The position numbers were made by a program, and so were the translations under genes. The notes beneath the pieces are model-generated. The model had not been told where the DNA came from and made no database searches. It worked only from the letters and a program-made list of their open reading frames with translations. 64,000 bases of DNA from FEN-1219 sp963810755. GTDB lineage: Bacteria; Pseudomonadota; Gammaproteobacteria; Steroidobacterales; Rariloculaceae. Numbering within the stretch: the first letter of the stretch is position 1; each line of letters begins with the position of its first letter. Below are positions 54,812 through 64,000 of the stretch, one piece after another. Location of the stretch: contig CAWEOP010000002.1 of NCBI GenBank assembly GCA_963810755.1, positions 124,001-188,000 of the forward strand. Direction: 5' to 3'.

Positions 54812-56194
54812 GTGAGTGCCGGCGTCGCGGACGCGCTCGTGCTGTTCGGTGCGACCGGCGACCTCGCGCACAAGAAGATCTATCCCGCGCTGCAGGCGAT
54901 GGTCGCACGCGGCACGCTGACCGTGCCGGTGATCGGTGTTGCGCGCGCGGGCTTCAAGCGCGAGGCGTTCGAAGAGCTCATCCGCGATAGCCTCGAGCAC
55001 AGCCGTGAAGGGCTCGACGCAGCGGCTTTCGCGAAACTCAAAGGTCTTTTGCGCTACGTCGACGGCGACTACCGCGAGGACGCGACGTTCGCGTGCCTGC
55101 GTGAGGCGCTCGGCCCGGCGGCGCATCCGCTGCACTATCTCGCGGTACCGCCGAGCCTATTCGCGACCGTGTCAGAGGAGCTGCGCGAGTCCCATTGCGC
55201 GGACGGTGCGCGGGTGGTCGTCGAGAAGCCGTTCGGCCGCGATCTGAAATCCGCGCTCGAGCTCAACACGGCGCTGCACCGCACCTTCGCCGAGCCCGAC
55301 GTGTTCCGGATCGACCACTATCTCGGCAAGGAGTCCGTGCAGAACTTGCTGTTCTTCCGCTTCGCGAACTCATTCCTCGAGCCGATCTGGAACCGCAACT
55401 ACGTCGAGCGTGTCGAGATCACGATGGCGGAATCCTTCGGCGTGCAGACGCGCGGCAAGTTCTACGAGGAGGTCGGTGCGATCCGCGACGTGGTTCAAAA
55501 TCACCTGCTGCAAGTGGTCGCTCAGCTCGCGATGGAGCCTCCGGTCGGGCACGACCCGAGCGCGCTGCTCGACGAGAAGGCGAAGGTCTTCAAGGCGATC
55601 CGCACGCTCTCGCCGGAGGATCTCGTGCGCGGTCAATACGCCGGCTATCGCGACGAGGTCGGGGTGGCCGCCGACTCGGATGTCGAGACGTACGCCGCCG
55701 TCCGCTTGCACCTCGATTCGTGGCGCTGGGCTGGTGTGCCTTTTTTCTTGCGCGCAGGCAAGGCGCTCGCCGCCACGACCACGGAGGTCTTCGTCACCCT
55801 CAAACCCCCGCCGCAGCCGGTCTTTGGTACCACTCCGCCCGGTGTACCGAACTACCTGCGTTTCCGGCTCGGACCGGATCGCGTCGCGATCGCGCTCGGC
55901 GCGCTCGCGAAAAAGTCCGGCACCGAGATGATCGGCCGCGACGTGGAGCTGCTCGTCTGCGATGCGGGCGTCGATCAGATGGAGGCGTACGAGCGGCTGA
56001 TCGGCGCCGCCCTGCACGGCGACACGTCGTTGTTCGCGCGCGAGGACGGGGTGCTCGAGGAGTGGCGGATCGTGGACGCGATTCTCGGCTCGCCGCGTCC
56101 CGTGTATCGCTACGACGCGGGTAGCTGGGGCCCGCGCGAGGCCGACTCCCTCGTCGGCTCGTGGCGAACCCCGCATATGGGAGACGAGTGCTGA
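54812..56194 (+). CDS. zwf: Glucose-6-phosphate 1-dehydrogenase
   Basis: A GTG start at 54812 gives 460 residues. The coenzyme motif is LFGATGDLAHKKIYPAL, and the active-site signature is FRIDHYLGKESVQNLL. EKPFGRDLKSA and the long C-terminal domain are canonical. It catalyses the first oxidative pentose phosphate step, making 6-phosphogluconolactone and NAD(P)H. Its stop overlaps the pgl start, so production of the lactone and its hydrolase is coupled. Confidence 0.92.
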   Translation: MSAGVADALVLFGATGDLAHKKIYPALQAMVARGTLTVPVIGVARAGFKREAFEELIRDSLEHSREGLDAAAFAKLKGLLRYVDGDYREDATFACLREALGPAAHPLHYLAVPPSLFATVSEELRESHCADGARVVVEKPFGRDLKSALELNTALHRTFAEPDVFRIDHYLGKESVQNLLFFRFANSFLEPIWNRNYVERVEITMAESFGVQTRGKFYEEVGAIRDVVQNHLLQVVAQLAMEPPVGHDPSALLDEKAKVFKAIRTLSPEDLVRGQYAGYRDEVGVAADSDVETYAAVRLHLDSWRWAGVPFFLRAGKALAATTTEVFVTLKPPPQPVFGTTPPGVPNYLRFRLGPDRVAIALGALAKKSGTEMIGRDVELLVCDAGVDQMEAYERLIGAALHGDTSLFAREDGVLEEWRIVDAILGSPRPVYRYDAGSWGPREADSLVGSWRTPHMGDEC

Positions 56195-56898
56195 ACGTCG
56201 CGCGGCCCGAGATCGAGGTCCGGCCGAACGCGGCATCGGTCGCCGCACGTGCAGCGGAGCTCCTCGTCCGTTACGTCCGCGACGACGTGGCACGGCACGG
56301 CCGCGCGACACTCGCCGTCAGCGGCGGCCGCACGCCGCAGCGCATCTTCGAGATCCTCGCGACTGCGCCCTTGTCGTGGGAGCTCGTCGATTTCTTCCAA
56401 GTCGACGAGCGGATCGCGCCCGCGGCGGACGCCGACCGCAACGCGACTCAAGTCGGCGCCGCACTTGCGGCGCCGCTGCTGCGCCAACCCGACGCGTTCC
56501 ACTGGATGCCCGTGGAGGACGCCGACCTCGAGTCCGCGGCGCTCCGCTACGGTGCGGCGCTGCGGCACGCAGCGGGCTCGCCGCCCGCGCTCGGCACCGT
56601 GCACCTCGGCCTCGGCGCGGACGGGCACACCGCGTCCATCTTTCCTGGCTCGCCGCTCGTCGACGCTTCACCGGGCGACGTGGCCGTAACGGCCGAACAC
56701 CTAGGACGGCGCCGAATGACGCTGACGCTACCCGTGCTCAACGCAGCGCGACGGATTCTTTGGATCGTCACCGGCGTAGACAAGCAGGCGGCGCTCGCGG
56801 GCCTCGTCGCGGGCGATCCCAGCGTCGTCGGCAGCCGCGTGCGGCGCAGCGGCGCGTTGATCCTCGCGGACGCGGACGCGGCGGCCCTGATCCGCTGA
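56188..56898 (+). CDS. pgl: 6-phosphogluconolactonase
   Basis: The GTG at 56188 overlaps the zwf stop and follows GGGAGA; an upstream GTG at 56161 is less likely. The 236-residue product has AVSGGRTPQRIFEIL, FFQVDERIAP and HLGLGADGHTASIFPGS, the three hallmark motifs of the DevB/Pgl family. It hydrolyses 6-phosphogluconolactone. It completes the gnd-zwf-pgl set. Confidence 0.9.
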   Translation: MLNVARPEIEVRPNAASVAARAAELLVRYVRDDVARHGRATLAVSGGRTPQRIFEILATAPLSWELVDFFQVDERIAPAADADRNATQVGAALAAPLLRQPDAFHWMPVEDADLESAALRYGAALRHAAGSPPALGTVHLGLGADGHTASIFPGSPLVDASPGDVAVTAEHLGRRRMTLTLPVLNAARRILWIVTGVDKQAALAGLVAGDPSVVGSRVRRSGALILADADAAALIR

Positions 56899-56957
56899 GG
56901 CGGCTGCTCGACGCTGTACCGGACGATATACTCGCGCGCGGCCCCCGGAGAACGAAC

Positions 56958-57686
56958 GTGGCGAACGTCGAACAGCACTACGACCAAGTCCTCTCCGACG
57001 TCTACTCATGGATGTACGGCGGGTTCGATTCCGCGCTCGCGCGATTCACGGAGTTCTTCGAGAACCGCGGCATCGCGCCGCAAGGGTCGGGGCGCGCGGT
57101 CGACCTCGGCGCCGGCTGCGGCTTCCAATCGATCCCGCTCGCGGGTCTGGGTTTCTCGGTCACCGCGATCGATCTCGACCGCAAGTTGCTCGAGGAGCTC
57201 CGCATGCACGCGAGCGACCTGGACATCACGGTCGTGCAGGCTGATCTGCTGCAGTTCGACGAGCACGTGCGCGCGCCGGTGGAGCTCGTCGTCTGCATGG
57301 TCGATACGCTCCTGCATCTGGAGCGCAAGGCCGACGTGTCGACGCTGTTCGTGAAAGTCGGCTCGGTGCTCGAGCCCGGCGGCAAGTTGATCCTCTCGTT
57401 CCGCGACTTGTCGCGCGACGCGACCGAGCTCGACCGGTTCATTCCCGTTCGCAGCGACGACTCGACGGTGTTCACATGCTTTCTCGAATACGAGCCCGAG
57501 ACCGTCAGGGTGCACGACCTCGTGTACCGCAGGCAGCACGACGGCCGCTGGGCTTTCCTCAAGAGCTACTACCGCAAGCTGCGGCTGGCGCAGTCGTGGG
57601 TCGAAAGCGAGCTCGCGCGCGCCGGCTTTGCGCGCGCCGAGGCGAGCGCCGAGCGCGGATTCGTCACGATCTTGGCGGCAAAATAA
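56958..57686 (+). CDS. Class I SAM-dependent methyltransferase
   Basis: The GTG at 56958 follows CCGGAGAACGAAC, and a TATACT hexamer at 56927-56932 may be a -10 element. The 242-residue product has motif I AVDLGAGCGFQSIPLAGLG, the acidic VTAIDLDRKLLEEL and VCMVDTLLHL, a typical class I SAM fold. It has no signal peptide. The substrate is unknown and the neighbours do not point to one. Confidence 0.82.
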   Translation: MANVEQHYDQVLSDVYSWMYGGFDSALARFTEFFENRGIAPQGSGRAVDLGAGCGFQSIPLAGLGFSVTAIDLDRKLLEELRMHASDLDITVVQADLLQFDEHVRAPVELVVCMVDTLLHLERKADVSTLFVKVGSVLEPGGKLILSFRDLSRDATELDRFIPVRSDDSTVFTCFLEYEPETVRVHDLVYRRQHDGRWAFLKSYYRKLRLAQSWVESELARAGFARAEASAERGFVTILAAK

Positions 57687-57700
57687 GGTTGGATTTCCCG

Positions 57701-58165
57701 ATGCCCCTCATGAAGCCCGACCTCGAGTTCGTCTTCGGCCTGCAGGCCAAGCTTGGCGACATGGTGGTCGTGGGAGAGACGCCCGAGGGATTGCGCCGAA
57801 TGATCCCGATCCTCGATGGCTCGTTCTCGGGACCGAACCTCCACGGCAAGGTCCTCGGCGGCGGCGCGGACTGGCAGTTCGTACGCAGCGACGGCGTGAC
57901 GGTAGCCGAGGCCACCTATCTCGTGCAGGCGCACGACGGCGTGTTGATCCAAATCCGCAATCGCGGGCTGCGTCACGGCCCGGCCGAGGTCATTCAGCGT
58001 CTCGTCGACGGCGACGACGTCGATCCCGCGGAATACTACTTCCGCGCGTCGCCGACTTTCCTCGCTCCGGCCGGCGCCTACGATTGGTTGAATCGAGGCG
58101 TCTTCGTAACGACCGGGGCGCGTCATGCGCGCGCGATCGAGCTGTGGTTCTACCGCGTGACGTAG
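57701..58165 (+). CDS. DUF3237 domain-containing protein
   Basis: The ATG at 57701 gives 154 residues; a second ATG lies three codons on. The sequence LEFVFGLQAKLGD, RRMIPILDGSFSGP and GKVLGGGADWQ matches the start of DUF3237 proteins. The family ends with a strand like VFVTTGARHARAIELWFYRV, present here. The fold is a beta-barrel of unknown function, sometimes near oxidoreductases. It lies 14 bases after the methyltransferase gene. Confidence 0.82.
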   Translation: MPLMKPDLEFVFGLQAKLGDMVVVGETPEGLRRMIPILDGSFSGPNLHGKVLGGGADWQFVRSDGVTVAEATYLVQAHDGVLIQIRNRGLRHGPAEVIQRLVDGDDVDPAEYYFRASPTFLAPAGAYDWLNRGVFVTTGARHARAIELWFYRVT

Positions 58166-58250
58166 CCGGGCCGCGGCCCGCGACGGCGTTTTCAACGTTA
58201 CGACCCGTGCCTTGACCGAGCCCCACCCGCGCCGCAATATCGGGCGCACC

Positions 58251-59063
58251 ATGCCCGATGCGGGAATTCTGTCGCTGCTCCTCGCGAGCCTAGCCGCGTC
58301 GCAAGGCCAGGCGCTCGAGCTCACGTTCCCGAACGAGCCGGGCCTCACCGCGATCGAAGCATCGTGGGAGGGCTACCACGTGCCCTTCATGCGGCGCGGT
58401 GATACCTGGCTCACGTTAATCGGCGTCGACCTCGACACGAAGGCCGGCGAGCACGCCGCGGAAGTCACCTTTCACTATGCCGACGGCCGCACGCGCAAGC
58501 AGCGTGAGCCCGTGACCGTCAACGCGCAGCAGTTCCCGACCACGGAGCTCACGGTGGAGGATCGCTACGTCGAGCTGAGCCCGGAGGACGAGGCGCGCGC
58601 GCGCGCTGAAGGGCAGGAGACGGCGGACATCTACGCGACACTGACGCCCGAGATGTATTGGAGCGAGCCGTTCATCGCGCCGATCACCGGCGCCAAGGAC
58701 GGACGCAATTTCGGCCACCGCCGCGTCTTCAACGGCCAGCCGCGGGCGCCGCACGGAGGCGCCGATTTACGCGCGACTACCGGTACGCCCGTCTATGCCG
58801 CGAATCGCGGGCGCGTAGTTCTCGCCAAGAACCTGTTCTACAGCGGCAACGCCGTCTTCATCGATCACGGTCTCGGTCTCTACACCACGTATTTGCACTT
58901 TTCCGAGATCAAGGTCGCGCCGGGCACCGTGGTCGAGCGCGGCCAGCTGATCGGGCTCGCGGGTGCGACAGGCCGCGTGACCGGGCCGCATCTGCACTGG
59001 GGCGTGCGGATCGTCGACGCACGCGTCGATCCTTTCTCGCTGCTGAAAATCGCGGCGAAGTGA
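58251..59063 (+). CDS. M23-family (LytM) peptidase, secreted
   Basis: The start chosen is the ATG at 58251, giving 270 residues with a leader (GILSLLLASLAASQGQAL); a TTG at 58212 is possible. The zinc motif is PHGGADLRA (HxxxD), and the second is GPHLHWGVR (HxH). Between them runs GLYTTYLHFSEI, as in LytM domains. An N-terminal beta domain (residues 20-110) precedes it, as in periplasmic M23 enzymes that cut peptidoglycan cross-links. All metal ligands are present, so it should be active. Confidence 0.86.
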   Translation: MPDAGILSLLLASLAASQGQALELTFPNEPGLTAIEASWEGYHVPFMRRGDTWLTLIGVDLDTKAGEHAAEVTFHYADGRTRKQREPVTVNAQQFPTTELTVEDRYVELSPEDEARARAEGQETADIYATLTPEMYWSEPFIAPITGAKDGRNFGHRRVFNGQPRAPHGGADLRATTGTPVYAANRGRVVLAKNLFYSGNAVFIDHGLGLYTTYLHFSEIKVAPGTVVERGQLIGLAGATGRVTGPHLHWGVRIVDARVDPFSLLKIAAK

Positions 59064-59070
59064 GGTTGCG

Positions 59071-59286
59071 ATGGTTCAGGGCCGTAACGAACCTTGCCAC
59101 TGCGGTAGCGGCAAGAAATACAAGCACTGTCACGCGCTGAAGGCTGACAAGACTCCGCTCAGCACCCTGATCGTCGTGTCGCTCGTCGCACTGATGCTCC
59201 TAATCGGCGCGATCACGGCGCTGCGGTCGATCGACAATCTCGACGACGATCCCACGGGACCGCCCGGCACGTTCATCTCGCGCTAG
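59071..59286 (+). CDS. Small membrane protein with SEC-C zinc motif
   Basis: The 71-residue product starts with NEPCHCGSGKKYKHCH, a full SEC-C metal-binding motif (CxCxSGxKxxxCH). One membrane helix follows (LIVVSLVALMLLIGAITAL), then a short acidic tail. SEC-C motifs are usually at the C-terminus of SecA or in cytosolic proteins; here the motif is the whole N-terminus ahead of a membrane anchor. It lies 7 bases after the M23 peptidase gene and is probably co-transcribed. Confidence 0.75.
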   Translation: MVQGRNEPCHCGSGKKYKHCHALKADKTPLSTLIVVSLVALMLLIGAITALRSIDNLDDDPTGPPGTFISR

Positions 59287-59335
59287 GGCGTCGCCGCCGA
59301 GAGCTTCTTGCAGGAAGATCTCGAATGCCGCTGCG

Positions 59336-60853
<1,518 letters not shown>

Positions 60854-60916
60854 TTCGTGACTCCTCTTTCCGCCGGATTCGGCGTAGGCCGGTGACTCTG
60901 CCGCACCGCCCAGGCC

Positions 60917-60945
60917 TTACGGCAAGCCCCCCGGCACGGTATAGT
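60917..60945 (+). promoter_or_regulatory. Candidate sigma-70 promoter of the rimP-nusA-infB leader
   Basis: TATAGT at 60940-60945 matches five of six -10 consensus bases. TTACGG at 60917-60922 is a weak -35 match at exactly 17 bases spacing. Placed before the first leader hairpin, it is the best promoter candidate I see for the operon. It is unsupported by anything beyond motif and position. Confidence 0.3.
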
Positions 60946-61068
60946 CTGAAAGTGCAGGGAGCGGGTCCGCTCCTTATTTCTTCCTCGCTCGCTGCGGACG
61001 AACAAGCTTTTCGCTCACCCACGATCTCGCGTTCGCAAGCGCCGATTTGGAATCGCGTTGCCGGTTCG

Positions 61069-61101
61069 ACCCCGCGCTGCTTCTACCGCGTCGGGGTTTT
61101 T
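61069..61101 (+). terminator. Leader hairpin 1 with T run
   Basis: ACCCCG (61069-61074) pairs with CGGGGT (61092-61097). After a one-base bulge, CGC (61075-61077) pairs with GCG (61088-61090). The stem is followed by five T. It is an intrinsic terminator by shape, placed 230 bases before rimP in the same direction, so it would act on leader transcripts. Confidence 0.55.
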
Positions 61102-61207
61102 GCTAGCATGGCTGCGTTTTAACGGAGCGTCGGGCTCTGAAGCCGCCAGTCAATTCCTCGTAGGATCAGCTGGGTAGGGCTGGAAGATAACCAAGATGGT
61201 TAGGTAG

Positions 61208-61229
61208 AAGCCCCGTATGGGGCTTTTTA
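61208..61229 (+). terminator. Leader hairpin 2 with T run
   Basis: AAGCCCC (61208-61214) pairs perfectly with GGGGCTT (61219-61225) around a four-base loop, and the T run extends to 61228. It directly follows the small hairpin at 61188-61202. This is a strong intrinsic terminator located about 105 bases before the rimP start. Confidence 0.75.
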
Positions 61230-61273
61230 TTTGGTCCAGCTCGCAGCGCGCGAGGAGGAATGGACGACGATGA

Positions 61274-61296
61274 ATGGGCCCTGGGCCCATTTTTTG
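61274..61296 (+). terminator. Leader hairpin 3 with T run
   Basis: ATGGGCCC (61274-61281) is complementary to GGGCCCAT (61283-61290), with a single base between, followed by TTTTTTG. The physical loop must be larger than one base, but the stem remains strong. It lies 40 bases before the rimP ATG, so it must be read through or prevented for the operon to be expressed. Confidence 0.7.
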
Positions 61297-61335
61297 TTTG
61301 GCGCGTCGCTCCGCTTAGATAGGACGACGAAGGGC

Positions 61336-61795
61336 ATGGGCCAAACGGTCGACAAGGAACGGCTGATCGAGCTGCTGGAGCCGCCGCTTGCGGCGCTTGG
61401 CTACGAGCTCGCGGACTTGGATGCGCATCTCGGGCGGCGCGGCTTGCTGCGGATCTTCATCGACCGCGAAGGCGGCGTGACGCTCGACGATTGCGAGCGC
61501 GTGACCGAGCAGATCGGCGCATGGCTCGACGTCGAGGACCCGCTGCCCGGCAGCTACGTGCTCGAGGTGTCGTCGCCGGGCTTCGATCGGCGCCTGCGGA
61601 CGTTGGCGCATTTCGCGCGGTTCACGGGAGAGCCGGTGAAAGTGGAGCTGAAGGACGCGCGCGACGGGCGGCGACGGTTGGTCGGCCAGCTGAAGGGCAC
61701 GGAAGGCGTGCGACGTGCTGATCGAGGTCGACGGTGAGGTTTGGCGAGTGCCTTTGAACGATATTGCCGTGGCGCGGCTCGCGCCGCAGGGTTGA
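61336..61795 (+). CDS. rimP: Ribosome maturation factor RimP (one frameshift)
   Basis: The ATG at 61336 opens MGQTVDKERLIELLEPPLAA. Family motifs are GRRGLLRIFIDREGGVTLDD, then CERVTEQIGAWLDVEDP and YVLEVSSPGFDRRL. The frame breaks near 61708 (GGCGTGCGACG) and the C-terminal domain continues DVLIEVDGEVWRVPLNDIA to a stop at 61795. The length is one base more than a multiple of three. Corrected, it has 152 residues, as in other species. Because RimP is widely conserved and needed for 30S assembly, an assembly error is the likely cause. Confidence 0.88.
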
Positions 61796-61809
61796 TCGGT
61801 GACGGAAAT

Positions 61810-63312
61810 ATGAGCAAAGAGATTCTGATGGTCGTCGACGCCGTCTCGAACGAGAAGGGCGTCGAGAAAGACGTCATCTTCGAGGCGATCGAGGCGGCGC
61901 TCGCATCCGCGACGCGCAAGCGCTACGGCGACGACATCGAAGTGCGCGTCGCGATCGATCGCACGACCGGCGACTACGAGACGTTCCGGCGCTGGAAGGT
62001 GTTCGCCGACGACTCGAAGGAGCTCGAGGAGCCGGCGCGCGAGCTGCGCATGGAAGACGCGCTCGACGTCACCCCGAGCGCCGTGATCGGCGAGTACGTC
62101 GAGCAGCCGATGCCGTCGGTCGAGTTCGGCCGCATCGCGGCCCAGACGGCGAAGCAGGTGATCGTGCAGAAGGTGCGCGAGGCCGAGCGCGAGCAGGTCG
62201 TCGACGAGTACAAGGAGCGCGCGGGCGAGCTCGTGAGCGGCATCGTGAAGCGCGTCGATCGCAACGGCGTCTACGTCGATCTCGGCAGCAACGCCGAAGG
62301 CTTCATCCCGCGCGAGGACCTGATCCCGCGCGAGCCGATCAAGCCGCAGGACCGCATCAAGAGCCTGCTGCGCGAGGTCCGCTCGGAGCCGCGCGGGCCG
62401 CAGCTGTTCCTCACGCGCACGTCGCCGAAGTTCCTGATCGAGCTGTTCAAGATCGAGGTGCCCGAGGTCGGGCAAGGGCTCATCGAGATTCTCGGCGCTG
62501 CGCGCGATCCCGGACTGCGCGCCAAGATCGCGGTGCGCAGCAACGACAACCGCATCGACCCCGTCGGCGCCTGCGTCGGCATGCGCGGCTCGCGCGTCCA
62601 GGCCGTGTCGAACGAGCTCGCCGGCGAGCGCGTCGACATCATCCTGTACGACGAGAACCCGGCGCAGTTCGTGATCAACGCGATGTCGCCGGCCGAGGTC
62701 ACGTCGATCGTCGTCGACGAGGACACGCACAGCATGGATCTCGCGGTCGACGAGGAGAAGCTGTCGCAGGCAATCGGCCGCGGCGGCCAGAACATCCGGC
62801 TCGCGAGCGAGCTCACCGGCTGGCAGCTCAACGTCATGACGGAGTCCGCGGCCGAGGAGAAGAGCGACAAGGAAGCGCGCTCGCTCGTCGAGAACTTCAT
62901 GAAGGAGCTCGACGTCGACGAGGACGTCGCGGTCATTCTCGTGCAGGAAGGCTTCTCGTCGCTCGAGGAGATCGCGTACGTGCCGGCCAGCGAGCTCAAC
63001 GGCATCGAGGAGTTCACGCCGGAAATCGTCAACGAGCTGCGCTCGCGTGCGCGCGACGTGCTGATCACGCAGGCGATCGTGACCGAGGAGGTCATCGATC
63101 AGGCGGAGCCGTCCGAGGATCTGTTGGCGCTCGAGGGCATGGATCGCGAGCTCGCGCTGACGCTCGCGAGCCGCGGCATCGTGACGCGCGAGGACCTCGC
63201 GGAGCAGGCGGTGGACGATCTCGGCGAGATCGACGTGGAACCGGAGCGCGCGGCAAAGCTCATCATGGCCGCCCGCGCACATTGGTTCGACGGCGAGCAG
63301 CAAGCGAAGTAA
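61810..63312 (+). CDS. nusA: Transcription termination/antitermination protein NusA
   Basis: The ATG at 61810 is chosen because MSKEILMVVDAVSNEKGV is the standard NusA start; this gives 500 residues. The N-terminal RNA-polymerase-binding domain is followed by an S1 domain (AGELVSGIVKRVDRNGVYVD) and two KH domains (GACVGMRGSRVQAVSNEL and KLSQAIGRGGQNIRLASELT). Two acidic C-terminal repeats follow (SSLEEIAYVPASEL and ALTLASRGIVTREDLAEQ), as in gammaproteobacterial NusA. It lies 14 bases after rimP. Known feedback by NusA on its own operon fits the hairpin-rich leader. Confidence 0.95.
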   Translation: MSKEILMVVDAVSNEKGVEKDVIFEAIEAALASATRKRYGDDIEVRVAIDRTTGDYETFRRWKVFADDSKELEEPARELRMEDALDVTPSAVIGEYVEQPMPSVEFGRIAAQTAKQVIVQKVREAEREQVVDEYKERAGELVSGIVKRVDRNGVYVDLGSNAEGFIPREDLIPREPIKPQDRIKSLLREVRSEPRGPQLFLTRTSPKFLIELFKIEVPEVGQGLIEILGAARDPGLRAKIAVRSNDNRIDPVGACVGMRGSRVQAVSNELAGERVDIILYDENPAQFVINAMSPAEVTSIVVDEDTHSMDLAVDEEKLSQAIGRGGQNIRLASELTGWQLNVMTESAAEEKSDKEARSLVENFMKELDVDEDVAVILVQEGFSSLEEIAYVPASELNGIEEFTPEIVNELRSRARDVLITQAIVTEEVIDQAEPSEDLLALEGMDRELALTLASRGIVTREDLAEQAVDDLGEIDVEPERAAKLIMAARAHWFDGEQQAK

Positions 63313-63328
63313 CGGCTAGGAGAAGTTG

Positions 63329-64000
63329 ATGGCGGAAGTGACCGTCTCGGATTTCGCGAAGGTACTCAAGGTACCGGTCGATCGCTTGCTGATTCAGCTC
63401 GACGAAGCCGGCATCAAGGTCGGCGGCGCCGACGACGTCATCAGCGAGGACGCGAAGCTCGAGCTGTTGACGCATCTTCGCAAGACGCACGGCCGCAAGG
63501 ATGCGGGCGAGTCCGCGCCGCGCCAGATCACGCTGAACCGCAAGTCGTCGAGCGAGCTCAAGCTCGGCGGCAACCAGGGCCGGACGCGCACGATCAACGT
63601 CGAGGTGCGTCAGAAGCGCACCTACGTCAAACGCGACGTCCTCGAGGAGCAAGCCCGCAAGCAGCAGGAAGAGCTCGACGCAGTGCGCCGCGCCGAGGAG
63701 TACGCGCGCACCGCCGTCGAGCGCGAGGCGCAGGCCAAGAAGGACGCCGAGGAGCGCGAGCGCAAGGCGGCTGAGCAGCGCATAGCGGACGAGCAGAAGC
63801 GCATCGAAGAAGAGAAGCGCCGCAACGCCGCCGCCGACGAGGAGGCGCGCACTCGCGCCGAAGACGAGCGCAAGCGCGCCGCGTTGGCCGAGAAGGAGGC
63901 GCAGTCGCGTTCCGAAGCCGAGAAGGCCCGCCAGAAGCTCAAGAAGGAGCGAATGGTCGAGGAGCCCTCCGACGGCGATCACACGCTGCACGTCGCCGAC
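63329..64000 (+). CDS. infB: Translation initiation factor IF-2, N-terminal part (runs off the window)
   Basis: The ATG at 63329 follows GGAGAAGTTG, 16 bases after nusA. The open frame of 224 codons reaches base 64000 without a stop. Residues 1-50 form the IF2 N-terminal domain (VSDFAKVLKVPVDRLLIQLD and KLELLTHLRKTHG). A basic linker with the IF2-associated motif (RKSSSELKLGG, TRTINVEVRQKRTYVKRD) follows. Residues 105-210 form the long charged helix typical of proteobacterial IF-2. The GTPase domain lies to the right of the window. Confidence 0.93.
   Translation, partial: MAEVTVSDFAKVLKVPVDRLLIQLDEAGIKVGGADDVISEDAKLELLTHLRKTHGRKDAGESAPRQITLNRKSSSELKLGGNQGRTRTINVEVRQKRTYVKRDVLEEQARKQQEELDAVRRAEEYARTAVEREAQAKKDAEERERKAAEQRIADEQKRIEEEKRRNAAADEEARTRAEDERKRAALAEKEAQSRSEAEKARQKLKKERMVEEPSDGDHTLHVAD

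Larger units (their letters stand above)
60854..61335. other. Divergent intergenic region and rimP-nusA-infB leader
   Basis: No protein or tRNA gene is seen in these 482 bases. The left part should hold the monooxygenase promoter (minus). The right part holds a candidate sigma-70 promoter (60917-60945) and a leader of about 380 bases. The leader contains a hairpin with U tract at 61069-61101, a small perfect hairpin TAACCA-AGA-TGGTTA at 61188-61202, and two more terminator-like hairpins. In many gammaproteobacteria this spot holds a Met or Leu tRNA; none is recognisable here. Confidence 0.55.

Noticed and set aside
61050..61080. A GGTTCGACCCC segment resembling a tRNA T arm before rimP
   Set aside because: The T stem pairs only three bases, no anticodon or acceptor stem can be formed, and the bases are better explained as part of the terminator-like hairpin at 61069-61101.
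61700..61715. Programmed frameshifting in rimP
   Set aside because: There is no slippery heptamer or stimulatory structure of the known kind, and similar one-base breaks occur in many unrelated genes here, so an assembly error is simpler.
61315..63303. A 662-codon minus-strand frame over rimP/nusA
   Set aside because: It is the antisense shadow of nusA in GC-rich codons; it has no motif and a biased Leu/Asp/Arg composition.

Overview
The window is high-GC DNA (most lines about 65-70% GC) from a proteobacterium. The right end carries rimP-nusA-infB in the usual gammaproteobacterial order, and zwf, pgl, gnd and hemW lie nearby. The rest is rich in secreted PQQ dehydrogenases and in DUF1592, DUF1552 and DUF6152 proteins. 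That mix is typical of uncultured soil or freshwater Gammaproteobacteria (Steroidobacter-like lineages come to mind), but the lineage is an inference. No rRNA, tRNA, CRISPR array, phage gene or transposase was recognised.

Layout. 1-3453: a broken membrane spermidine-synthase-like gene and a polytopic membrane protein of lower GC. 3624-25097: a large periplasmic oxidation region containing two copies of a module (variant metallo-beta-lactamase fold protein, diheme DUF1592 lipoprotein, Tat-secreted DUF1552 protein, secreted ankyrin protein), together with two PQQ dehydrogenases, a diheme cytochrome c and two DUF6152 proteins. 25151-34450: a mixed block with a Nudix hydrolase, DMT and MFS transporters, a decayed winged-helix/TolB-like/TPR regulator, a PQQ sugar dehydrogenase and small proteins. 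34536-41879: a GIY-YIG domain protein, two more PQQ dehydrogenases, a short-chain dehydrogenase, a third DUF6152 protein and a Rieske protein. 42952-47490: a tightly coupled five-gene operon (type III polyketide synthase, methyltransferase, flavoprotein, acyl carrier protein, ketosynthase) that probably makes a methylated, oxidised phenolic lipid, facing a convergent ABC-2 exporter (47576-50275). 50410-59286: housekeeping genes (hemW, a DsbA-like protein, gnd-zwf-pgl, a methyltransferase, an M23 peptidase) and a secreted lactonase-like enzyme. 59336-60853: a flavin monooxygenase. 60917-64000: a long leader with three terminator-like hairpins, then rimP, nusA and the start of infB.

How the genes fit together. 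The first 42 kb looks like a periplasmic oxidation system: PQQ enzymes oxidise alcohols or sugars and pass electrons to cytochromes or the Rieske protein. The DUF1592/DUF1552/ankyrin/metallo-hydrolase sets accompany them in an unknown role. The DUF6152 proteins share a His-His predicted at the mature N-terminus, which could bind copper.

Data quality. At least eleven otherwise intact genes, including the conserved rimP, carry a single frameshift. Nine of the eleven fit one extra base, so most are probably residual sequencing errors. The genes at 1-1383 and 27029-29067 have many shifts and may be true pseudogenes. Coordinates of frameshifted genes span both reading frames.
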